Assembly: GCA_964512225.1 (NCBI GenBank)
Contig: CAZEKB010000019.1
Span: forward strand, 1-64,000
DNA length: 64,000 nt
Direction of reading: 5' to 3'
Source: CAZEKB01 sp964512225
Lineage (GTDB): Bacteria; Myxococcota_A; UBA796; UBA9615
Shown one piece after another: positions 9,368-20,001 of the stretch (position 1 is its first letter; every line of letters starts with the position of its first letter). The position numbers were made by a program, and so were the translations under genes. The notes beneath the pieces were generated by a model that was not told the origin of the DNA, did no database searches, and was given only the letters and a program-made list of their open reading frames with translations.

Positions 9368-10369
9368 CTAGGGCGTCGGCTCCGCGGGATCGGGCGTGGG
9401 CTCCGGCGGCCACGGCGGAGCGGGCGGGGGGAGCATCCCGGACCCGGGCCGGGTGGGGTTCCGACGGTCCAGCGACCACTCCCACCACGAGCCCTCGTAG
9501 TTGCGCACGGAGGGGTAGCCGAGCGCGGTGAGCACGTACCAGGTGTGCGCCGAGCGCACGCCGCCCGTGCAGTAGGTGATGATCTGCGCGTCGGGGCGCA
9601 CGCCTCGCCCGATCAGGATCGGCTCGAGGCGGTCGGGCGGCAGCAGGGTCCCGTCCTCGGCCAGCAGCTCGCTCCAGGTGAGGTTGACGGCCCCCGGGAT
9701 GTGGCCCGTGCGCGGGGCGCCGTAGGTGGGAGCCGCGGGCAGGGCCTGGTACTCGTCGACCGACCGCGTATCGACGATCACGCGCCGCCAGCTCCGGTCG
9801 TCGTCGACCCACCCCCGGACGTCCGCCATCGACGCGCGCACGCCCGGTCGCACCCGGGCCTCGTAGACCGCCGCGGGCCTTCGGATCCGTCCGCGCTGCC
9901 TCGGTCCCCCCGCCGCCTGCCACGCGGTCCAGCCGCCGTCGATCACGGAGACCTTGTCGTGCCCGAGGAACGTGAGCATCCACGCGACCCGCCCCTCCTC
10001 GCCCCACAGCTGCGACGGATCGCCCATCACGATGGCCCAGTCCGACGCCGACAGGCCCAGCTCCCCGAGGGCCTCCGCCAGCCTGCCCACGTCCGGGTCG
10101 AGCGTGCCGGTGGGTCGGAACCCGTCGCGCTCGCTGAACGTCGTCCAGTCCAGCTGCACGGCGCCGGGGATGTGCCCCTTTCGATAGACGCGGCCGGGGC
10201 GCGCGTCGATGAAGGAGACGCCGTCGTGCCCGATGAAGATGGCCGCTTCGTCCGGGAACAGGAACGGGGGCGGCTCGGCGGGGATCTCCTGGTCGGGGTG
10301 CAGCGCGTCCGGATAGCTCGCCGCGCAGCCGGCGGCGACCCCCGCGAAGAGGCCCGCAGCGACCCCGAT
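9368..10369 (-). CDS. Tandem-rhodanese sulfurtransferase lipoprotein
   Basis: Two rhodanese domains sit behind a lipoprotein signal (GLFAGVAAGC). The C-terminal domain has the active-site loop YCTGGVRSAH with the sulfur-carrying Cys; the N-terminal domain has GDPSQLWGEEGR at that place and lacks the Cys, as is common in tandem sulfurtransferases. The reaction would be sulfur transfer from thiosulfate or mercaptopyruvate to a thiol or cyanide acceptor, here at the envelope. No ATG, GTG or TTG occurs in frame near the signal peptide; ATC at 10369 is the best candidate, as for the lipoprotein at 7332. A short Pro-rich tail ends the protein. Confidence 0.8.
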   Translation of the reverse strand: MGVAAGLFAGVAAGCAASYPDALHPDQEIPAEPPPFLFPDEAAIFIGHDGVSFIDARPGRVYRKGHIPGAVQLDWTTFSERDGFRPTGTLDPDVGRLAEALGELGLSASDWAIVMGDPSQLWGEEGRVAWMLTFLGHDKVSVIDGGWTAWQAAGGPRQRGRIRRPAAVYEARVRPGVRASMADVRGWVDDDRSWRRVIVDTRSVDEYQALPAAPTYGAPRTGHIPGAVNLTWSELLAEDGTLLPPDRLEPILIGRGVRPDAQIITYCTGGVRSAHTWYVLTALGYPSVRNYEGSWWEWSLDRRNPTRPGSGMLPPPAPPWPPEPTPDPAEPTP

Positions 10370-10388
10370 CGTCGCCCGGAGGCGTCGG

Positions 10389-10394
10389 TATGAT
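10389..10394 (+). promoter_or_regulatory. -10 box TATGAT, near-leaderless start
   Basis: TATGAT matches the consensus at five of six bases and ends eight bases before ATG 10403. Its complement offers CATCAT as a possible -10 for the divergent rhodanese gene. Confidence 0.55.
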
Positions 10395-10402
10395 GCGAGC
10401 GC

Positions 10403-11269
10403 ATGACCCGCGGATCGGCCCTCCTCGTCTTCTCGGCCGCGGTCTGCACGCTCGGGCTGCTGCTCCCCGCGCCCGCGTCGGCCGAGGAGCCCGCGCTCTC
10501 CGAAGAGCAGGCCGAGGACATCATCATCGAGGCGGTCCTCGCCTACGAGCGCGGCGAGCTGGGAGCCGCCGCCGACGGCTTCAACGAGGTGCTGAGCTTC
10601 CCCGTCAAGATCGGCGACCGGAAGCGGCTGCACGAAGGCTTCCTGCACTGGGCCTACACCCTCTTCCTTCAGGATTCGAAGAAGCAGGCGGAGGAGAAGC
10701 TGACGTACGCGCTCCGGCTGAACCCGGACTACGAGACGAGCCCCGTGATCCTCCGCCCGGACCTCTACGCGTTCTACCAAGAGGGCCGGGCGGCGTACCT
10801 CGCCTCCCGCGGAGGCCGCGACCCCGGGGCGCGCGAGGCCGTGGACGCGATCTTCCCCGAGCTCCAGACGCGGGCGGGCGCGATGGGTCCGGGGGGCTTC
10901 ATCCTGCCCATCGGGGGCGTGGGCCTCGAGCGACTCGGCCACGTCGACGAGGCTCGGTTCCTCCGCGTGGTCGAGATCAGCTCCCTCGTGGTCAACCTCT
11001 CGAGCGTCGGCATCCGCCTCGCCGTCTTCTCCGAGCTGACCCCGGAGGGCGATCTCTGGCACGACATCTCGGTGGGCATGAACGTGGTCAGCTTCTTCGT
11101 GTTCTGGCCCGCGTTCATCGCCGACATCGTGGCCACGCTGTCCCTGCAGGCGAAGTACACGAAGCACCCGGAGCTCCGGCCGAGACCGACCGCCGGCGCC
11201 GGGCGAATTCGGGCCCGGCCGCCGCGCGTAGGGGTGGGCGCGAAGGGGCTGACGCTGTCCTTCTGGTAG
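10403..11269 (+). CDS. Exported TPR-like protein of unknown function
   Basis: A 288-residue protein with a cleavable signal peptide (core LLVFSAAVCTLGLLLPAP, likely cut after ASA). Residues about 30-110 are helical with TPR-like spacing (AYERGELGAAADGFNEVL; KKQAEEKLTYALRLNPDY). The C-terminal half has two hydrophobic segments, around VVEISSLVVNLSSVG and VGMNVVSFFVFWPAFIADIV, suggesting membrane association. The ATG at 10403 fits the -10 box TATGAT with almost no leader. Its TAG stop is also part of the next gene's -10 element. The role is not known. Confidence 0.75.
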   Translation: MTRGSALLVFSAAVCTLGLLLPAPASAEEPALSEEQAEDIIIEAVLAYERGELGAAADGFNEVLSFPVKIGDRKRLHEGFLHWAYTLFLQDSKKQAEEKLTYALRLNPDYETSPVILRPDLYAFYQEGRAAYLASRGGRDPGAREAVDAIFPELQTRAGAMGPGGFILPIGGVGLERLGHVDEARFLRVVEISSLVVNLSSVGIRLAVFSELTPEGDLWHDISVGMNVVSFFVFWPAFIADIVATLSLQAKYTKHPELRPRPTAGAGRIRARPPRVGVGAKGLTLSFW

Positions 11270-11272
11270 CCT
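11265..11272 (+). promoter_or_regulatory. Extended -10 GGTAGCCT built on the previous stop codon
   Basis: TGG (11264-11266) plus TAGCCT (11267-11272) forms an extended -10 whose TAG is the stop codon of the upstream gene. It ends seven bases before GTG 11280, so the activator mRNA would be leaderless. Confidence 0.55.
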
Positions 11273-11279
11273 CCGGCGC

Positions 11280-13105
<1,826 letters not shown>

Positions 13106-13109
<4 letters not shown>

Positions 13110-13705
13110 ACGTCTGGGGGCTCACGGGCAACATCGCCTGCGGCAAGTCGGCCGTGGAGCGCATGCTCGAGGACCGCGGCGTACCCGTCATCGACGCCGA
13201 CGTCGTGGCCCGGGAGGTGGTGGCCGTGGGGTCGGAGGGGCTCACGGAGGTCGCGCGCGCGTTCGGCGACGGCGTCCTGACCTCGGACGGGGCCCTCGAT
13301 CGCAAGGCGTTGGGGGCGATCGTCTTCGGGGACGCCGACGCCCGGAAGCGACTCGAGAGCATCACGCACCCCCGGATCTTCTCCCGCATGGCGGAGCGGC
13401 TCGCGGCGCTGGCCGAGGGCGGCGCGACGACGGCGGTCGTCTCGGCCGCGCTCATGGTGGAGTCCGGCTCCTATCGCCACTACGCCGGGCTGGCGGTCGT
13501 CACCTGCCCCCCCGACGTCCAGCTCGCGCGGCTGCGGGCCCGCGACGGCTCCAGCGAGGGCGACGCCCGGGCACGAATCGAGTCCCAACTGCCCCAATCG
13601 GAGAAGGCGTCCAAGGCCTCCGTGGTGTTGGACAACTCGGGCGACCTCACCGAGTTGCGTCACCAGGTCGACGCGTGGATCGACGCGGATCTGCTAGCGT
13701 CCTGA
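13106..13705 (+). CDS. coaE: Dephospho-CoA kinase
   Basis: A 199-residue cytoplasmic enzyme for the last step of coenzyme A synthesis, ATP-dependent 3'-phosphorylation of dephospho-CoA. The P-loop reads GNIACGKS (8-15), followed by VPVIDADVVARE and the HPRIF segment typical of CoaE. Length is normal. The GTG start overlaps the preceding stop as GTGA, so it is translationally coupled to the sigma54 activator gene, an unusual partner for a housekeeping enzyme. The last codons contain the -10 box of the following kinase gene. Confidence 0.93.
13692..13700 (+). promoter_or_regulatory. Extended -10 TGCTAGCGT inside the coaE 3' end
   Basis: TGC plus TAGCGT ends nine bases before ATG 13710. The box is formed by the final Leu-Leu-Ala codons of coaE. 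Confidence 0.5.
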
Positions 13706-13709
13706 AGGC

Positions 13710-15284
13710 ATGATGGCGGCCGATCTAGATGGCCTGAGACCCGAGGATCTCGTGGAAGAAACAGGCAGCACCGGCGACCCGCTGGTGGGCCGGGTACTCC
13801 AGGGCCGATACGAGGTCCGCGCGCTGGTTGCGCGCGGCGGCATGGGGAAGATCTACCGTGCCGAGCAGGTCCCCCTGGGCCGCCCCGTGGCCCTCAAGGT
13901 GCTGGACCTGGGCTACTCCCAGGACCACGACCCGGAGTTCCGCAAACGGTTCTTCCTCGAGGCCGCCACGTCCGCTCGCCTCGCGCACCCGAACACGATC
14001 CGCATCTTCGACTACGGCCACGAGGGCGACATCTTCTTCATCGCGATGGAGTTCATCGAGGGCCGCACGCTGCTGCGCATCATCAAGGACGAAGCGCCCC
14101 TGCCCCCGCTGCGCGTGGTCCACATCGCCCGCCAGATGTGTTGGTCGCTGCACGAAGCCCACGGGCTCGACGTCATCCACCGCGATCTCAAGCCGAGCAA
14201 TGTCCTGATCACGCAGCACGGCGACCTCACGGACTACGTCAAGGTCCTCGACTTCGGGCTGGTGAAGCTGCTCAAGGACGACGAGGAGATGACCAAGTCG
14301 GGCCTGTTCCTCGGATCGCCCAACTACATGTCTCCCGAGCAGATCCGGGCCAAGGGAGTGGACCAACGCAGCGACATCTACTCGCTGGGCGTGATCCTCT
14401 ACCGCGCGCTGACGGCCACGATCCCGTTCCGGCGCGACAGCTCCATGAGCACGCTCATCGCCCAGCTCGAAGACGACCCGCCCTCCTTCGCCCACGCGGC
14501 CCCGGGGATCGCGATCCCGGAGGTGATGGAGGCGATCGTCATGCGGTGCCTCGACAAGGAGCCCGCGCGTCGCTTCGCGAGCGTCCAGGAGCTCGACCGG
14601 GCCCTCGCCGCGGCGGCCGACGTGCTGAGGGACGGCCCGCCCGCGCCCGAGCCCTCCCTCGTCCCCGGGCGCACGCGCCCGCCCGTGGACCCGTCCACCG
14701 CCGACACCGCCGAGATGCCGCAGACCGCGGAGCCCACCCCGGCGCCGCCGCGGAAGAGGCGGCGACGCCCGAAGCCCGAACCGACGGGCCCGATCGACGC
14801 CGCCCTGTCGTCCCCCCGGCTGCCCCTCGTGGCGGGCGCCGCCATCTTCGCCCTCGCCGCGGTGCTCGTCCTCCTGCTCGTCGTCCGCGCCCAACAGCAG
14901 CGCCCGCCCCCGCCCGCGCCCGTGCAGGCCCACGTCGTCGCCCCGGCCCGGCTCGCGAGCGCCCCGCCCGGAGCCGTCGTCCTGCGCGGCGAGGAGTACC
15001 TCGGCACCACCCCGACGACCGTCGAGGTGCCCGCGGACGAGCGGTGGGAGGTGACGCTGCAGAAGCTCGGGCATGTGCCCGAGACGATCCTGCTCGGCGC
15101 GGGGGAGAATCGAGCCGTGATGCTCGTCCCCATCGCCGAGGCCGCCCCGGAGCCCGCCGCGACGCCCGCCCCCACGCGCACCACGCGTCCGCGGCGGGAC
15201 CCTGCTCCGCGGGCGGAGGCGACCCCCGAGCCGACGCCCGAGCGGCGGCGCTCCTCCGACCTGCGGGATCCATGGAGCGACTGA
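13710..15284 (+). CDS. Ser/Thr protein kinase with one TM helix and PEGA-like domain
   Basis: A 524-residue Hanks-type kinase. It has a glycine-rich loop ARGGMGKIYRAE, catalytic Lys63, HRDLKPSN (157-164), the DFG Asp181 and SPNYMSPEQIR in the activation segment. A Pro-rich, basic linker precedes a transmembrane helix at about 371-393. The outer part has a single PEGA-like module (GAVVLRGEEYLGTTP, then VTLQKLGHVPETI) and a low-complexity Pro/Thr/Arg tail. Two adjacent ATGs (13710, 13713) are possible starts. It is coupled (TGATG) to a TPR gene and then to a binding-protein-like lipoprotein, suggesting a signalling or envelope-sensing operon. Confidence 0.93.
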   Translation: MMAADLDGLRPEDLVEETGSTGDPLVGRVLQGRYEVRALVARGGMGKIYRAEQVPLGRPVALKVLDLGYSQDHDPEFRKRFFLEAATSARLAHPNTIRIFDYGHEGDIFFIAMEFIEGRTLLRIIKDEAPLPPLRVVHIARQMCWSLHEAHGLDVIHRDLKPSNVLITQHGDLTDYVKVLDFGLVKLLKDDEEMTKSGLFLGSPNYMSPEQIRAKGVDQRSDIYSLGVILYRALTATIPFRRDSSMSTLIAQLEDDPPSFAHAAPGIAIPEVMEAIVMRCLDKEPARRFASVQELDRALAAAADVLRDGPPAPEPSLVPGRTRPPVDPSTADTAEMPQTAEPTPAPPRKRRRRPKPEPTGPIDAALSSPRLPLVAGAAIFALAAVLVLLLVVRAQQQRPPPPAPVQAHVVAPARLASAPPGAVVLRGEEYLGTTPTTVEVPADERWEVTLQKLGHVPETILLGAGENRAVMLVPIAEAAPEPAATPAPTRTTRPRRDPAPRAEATPEPTPERRRSSDLRDPWSD

Positions 15285-16141
15285 TGCGACTCGGGCTCCT
15301 GCTGGTGACGCTGAGCCTGCTCGCCCCCGCGGTCGCTTCGGCCCAGGGCGGAGCCCCACGGAACGCGGACGACGAGCGCGCCCGAGTGCTCTACGAGAAC
15401 GGGGCGATCCTGTACGAAGAGGGGCGCTACGAGGACGCGATCGAGGCCTGGAAGGAGGCCTACTCGCTGAGCGACCGGCCCCTGTTCCTGTTCAACATCG
15501 CCAACGCCCTCGAGCGCATCGGGCGGTGGGACGAGGCCCTCGTCTACCTCAACAAGTACCGCGCCTTCGCGCCCGCCGACGAGCGGACCGTCCTGGAGCG
15601 GAGGATGCGCAACATCGAGCGTCGCCTGGAGGCGGCGGGCGACCGGGAGCGCGAGTCCGAAGAGGAGAAGGCCCGGCAAGAGGAGGCCGCGAAGGCGCGC
15701 GCCGAAGAGGAGCGTCGCGCCGAGGAGGCCGCGGCGGCGGCGAAGGCGGCCGAAGAAGAGAGCGCGGCGAGCGGCCCCCCCGAGGGCCCCCTGCTGCCGG
15801 GCATCGTGCTGATGGGCGCGGGGGTGGGGCTCATCGCCGCGGGCGGCGGGCTCGCGGGCTCGGCCGTATCGGCGCGGGAGGCCGCGGCGGGCCTGTGCAA
15901 GGAGGCCGGAGACCTGCTCCTGTGCCCCCGCGCGGCCGCCGAAGCCCTCGACCGCGACGCCGAGCTCAGCCTCGCCTCGGACGTCGTCATCGCGGTGGGC
16001 GCCGCCACCGCGGCGACGGGGCTCGTGCTCGTGATCGTCCACCTCACCGGAGGCCCCGAGGCGACCGCCGGGGGCCTTCGACTCACGCCGACCGCGGGGC
16101 CCACCGGGCTCGGCTTCGGCCTCCACGGGAGCTTCCGGTGA
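15284..16141 (+). CDS. Exported TPR/coiled-coil protein with C-terminal TM segments
   Basis: A 285-residue protein with a signal peptide (GLLLVTLSLLAPAVASA). TPR repeats at about 30-110 include GAILYEEGRYEDAIEAWKEAY and NIANALERIGRWDEALVYL. A highly charged Glu/Arg/Ala helix at about 110-160 is probably coiled coil, and two hydrophobic stretches follow (LPGIVLMGAGVGLIAAGG and VIAVGAATAATGLVLVIV). The ATG at 15284 overlaps the kinase stop as TGATG; an in-frame ATG at 15272 is the alternative. Architecture of this kind is common next to myxobacterial kinases, but no biochemical function is established. Confidence 0.8.
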   Translation: MRLGLLLVTLSLLAPAVASAQGGAPRNADDERARVLYENGAILYEEGRYEDAIEAWKEAYSLSDRPLFLFNIANALERIGRWDEALVYLNKYRAFAPADERTVLERRMRNIERRLEAAGDRERESEEEKARQEEAAKARAEEERRAEEAAAAAKAAEEESAASGPPEGPLLPGIVLMGAGVGLIAAGGGLAGSAVSAREAAAGLCKEAGDLLLCPRAAAEALDRDAELSLASDVVIAVGAATAATGLVLVIVHLTGGPEATAGGLRLTPTAGPTGLGFGLHGSFR

Positions 16142-17652
16142 AGGGTTGGATCGCCATCCTCGCGGCGGGTCTGACGGGCTGCACCGCCAACGTGCTCCAG
16201 CCGGACACCTGCACCGACAACTCCGCCTGTCGCGCGGCCTTCGGGAGGGGGTGGACCTGCGGGGCCGACGGTCTGTGCGCCGACCCGGTGGCCGAGCCCC
16301 GGTGCACGTCCGTCCCCGAGGGCATCGTCGAGGACCCGGCCGCCTTCGAGGACCGCTTCCTGCTCGGCTCGATCTTCGTCCCCGGGGGCGTGTTCCAGCC
16401 CATGGTCCAGTCGGCGCGGCTGGCGGTCCTGAACGTCAACGACCACGGCCTCGACGGGCAGCTGTTCGGCATCATCGAGTGCAGCAACGACGCGAACGTC
16501 GGCGACGACGGGCTCGACGAGAACGCCGCGACCGCCCACGTGGCCACCTACCTGGCGGACGTGCTCGGGCTCCCGGCGGTCGTCGGACCCGCGACGTCGA
16601 CCCGCACCGAGATCGCCTTCGACACGATGTCGCCCTTCGGCACCGTGCTGGCGTCGCCGTCCGCCACGTCCCCCGGCCTGACCCCCCTGGACGGCACCTC
16701 CCCGTCGGACGCGAACCCGGGCCTGCTCTGGCGCACGGCGCCCCCGGACGATCTGCAGGGTCGGGCGATCGCGGCGGAGATGGTCCAGAACCTGGGCGCC
16801 TCGTCGGCGGCCGTCGTGCACCAGACGGGGGCGTACGGCGCGGGGCTGGCGGCGGTCTTCGTCGAGGAGTTCACGGCCGGGGGCGGGCGCACGGCGTCGC
16901 AGCACCCCTTCAGCTCGCTCGCGGACCTCGCCACGGCGCTCACGGAGGTGTCGGCGGAGGCGACCGCAGGCCTGGACCAGGTGCTGGTCATCTCGTCCGA
17001 CCCCAACGACGTGATCTCCTTCCTGGACGTCGCCGCAGGCGACTCGAACTACGACGACGTCGGCATCTTCCTGCCGGACGGCGGCCGCACGGCCGAGCTG
17101 TTCCGGGGCGACGTCTCGGCCCGCCGGGTGTTCTTCGACAACGACCGGATCCGCGGCACCGTCCCCAAGACGCCCGTCGGTCGACAGGTCTACGACACGT
17201 TCGCCGCCAACTACGACCTCGTCTTCCCGGACGACCCCGACGACTTCGGGTTCACGGCCCACGCCTACGACGCCGCCTGGATCCTCCTCTACGGCACGGC
17301 CTGGGCCCACTACCAGGAGGACGCGGTGACGGGCATCGGGATCGCGCGCGGGCTGCGGCGCCTCAGCGAAGGCTCGGAGGTCCGGGTGGGGCCGGCGGAG
17401 TGGAACCTCGCCAAGGGCCGCTTCGAGGCGGGCGACTCGGTCGACATCGACGGCGCGTCGGGCGCGCTGGACTTCGACCCCGCGACCGAGGAGACCACGG
17501 CCCCCGTGGACGTGTGGCGCATCGTCCCCGCGGGCCCCGGGGGCGACGACCCCTGGGAGTTCGAGAACACCCACTGCTGGGACCTCTCGGACGACCCGGG
17601 CGACTGCGACGGCCGCCCGCCCGAGGGCGACGACGACGACTCGGCGGACTAG
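16138..17652 (+). CDS. Periplasmic-binding-protein-like lipoprotein
   Basis: A 504-residue lipoprotein with lipobox LTGC (Cys15). A short Cys-rich module comes first (CTDNSACRAAF, WTCGADGLC). A type I periplasmic-binding fold of the branched-chain amino acid receptor type (Peripla_BP_6) follows, seen in LGSIFVPGG, the GPATSTRTEIAF segment, GASSAAVVHQTGAYGAG and TAHAYDAAWILLYG. It ends with the acidic tail EGDDDDSAD. No permease or ATPase genes are near, so it may be a ligand sensor and not a transporter component. GTG 16138 overlaps the TPR gene stop, and its own TAG stop overlaps the convergent mutH stop in CTAG. Confidence 0.82.
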   Translation: MKGWIAILAAGLTGCTANVLQPDTCTDNSACRAAFGRGWTCGADGLCADPVAEPRCTSVPEGIVEDPAAFEDRFLLGSIFVPGGVFQPMVQSARLAVLNVNDHGLDGQLFGIIECSNDANVGDDGLDENAATAHVATYLADVLGLPAVVGPATSTRTEIAFDTMSPFGTVLASPSATSPGLTPLDGTSPSDANPGLLWRTAPPDDLQGRAIAAEMVQNLGASSAAVVHQTGAYGAGLAAVFVEEFTAGGGRTASQHPFSSLADLATALTEVSAEATAGLDQVLVISSDPNDVISFLDVAAGDSNYDDVGIFLPDGGRTAELFRGDVSARRVFFDNDRIRGTVPKTPVGRQVYDTFAANYDLVFPDDPDDFGFTAHAYDAAWILLYGTAWAHYQEDAVTGIGIARGLRRLSEGSEVRVGPAEWNLAKGRFEAGDSVDIDGASGALDFDPATEETTAPVDVWRIVPAGPGGDDPWEFENTHCWDLSDDPGDCDGRPPEGDDDDSAD

Positions 17653-18335
17653 CCGAAGGCCCGGCGGAGGATGGCGCCCGTGAAGGATCGCCGCAGGTAG
17701 AAGCCCCGAGGGTTCACCTCGATCCACTCCCCGTCCTCGTTCAGGGCGGGCGTCAGGTCCCGGCTGGAGGCCGCCTTCGGGCGCAGGTGCAGGGCGACGC
17801 CGAGCTTGCCGCTGATGAGGTCCCACCGGCCGGTCGCGATGAGCTCGGCGAGCTCTTCGTAGTCGGCCCGGAGCACCGCCTCCTCCTCCGGCGACGGGCT
17901 CCACAGCACGGGGCTGCCCACCACCTTGTCGTCGGCCTTCGCGCCCCGGGGGCCCACGATCGGGACCCACAGCACGCGGCGCAGCTTCCGCCGCGCCCAG
18001 GAGCGCTCCCAGCTCGTCTCGAGGCTGCCGTCCACCGGCGCGACGCAGACCCACGTGGTCTGGAGCGGCTTCGCGGTCGCGTCCACGGGGATGGTCTTGA
18101 GCTCGACTCCGATCCCCGAGAAGTCGGGCTCGGCCGTGGACGACGCGTCGGCGCCCAGCGCGGCCTCGAGGAGGGCCCCGGTGCGCCCCTTGCGCCCGGC
18201 CCGCTCGAGGGCGAGGTGCTCGTCGTCGAAGGTCTGCGCGACCCACGCCACGGTCCGCCCCGCGAGGGTGCGGGCCCGGTACAGGAGCTCCGCCTCGTCG
18301 TCCGGCGGGGGCTCCGGCGGCCGCCGTCGCGCCAC
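17649..18335 (-). CDS. mutH: MutH-family DNA mismatch repair endonuclease
   Basis: A 228-residue protein matching MutH along its full length. In the family, MutH nicks the unmethylated strand at hemimethylated GATC after activation by MutL. The catalytic set is intact: Glu57, Asp71, Glu78 and Lys80 (EPDFSGIGVELKTIP), equivalent to Glu56, Asp70, Glu77 and Lys79 of the enterobacterial enzyme. Other conserved stretches are KGRTGALLE, TTWVCVAP, RVLWVPIVGPR, GSPVLWSPS and PRGFYLRRSFTGAIL. It starts three bases after the fumarase stop, so it is co-transcribed. MutH is best known from Gammaproteobacteria; no dam gene is in the window. Confidence 0.93.
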   Translation of the reverse strand: MARRRPPEPPPDDEAELLYRARTLAGRTVAWVAQTFDDEHLALERAGRKGRTGALLEAALGADASSTAEPDFSGIGVELKTIPVDATAKPLQTTWVCVAPVDGSLETSWERSWARRKLRRVLWVPIVGPRGAKADDKVVGSPVLWSPSPEEEAVLRADYEELAELIATGRWDLISGKLGVALHLRPKAASSRDLTPALNEDGEWIEVNPRGFYLRRSFTGAILRRAFG

Positions 18336-18338
18336 GGC

Positions 18339-19976
<1,638 letters not shown>

Positions 19977-20001
19977 GTCGCCTCGGGGGCCGGGGAGCGG
20001 G

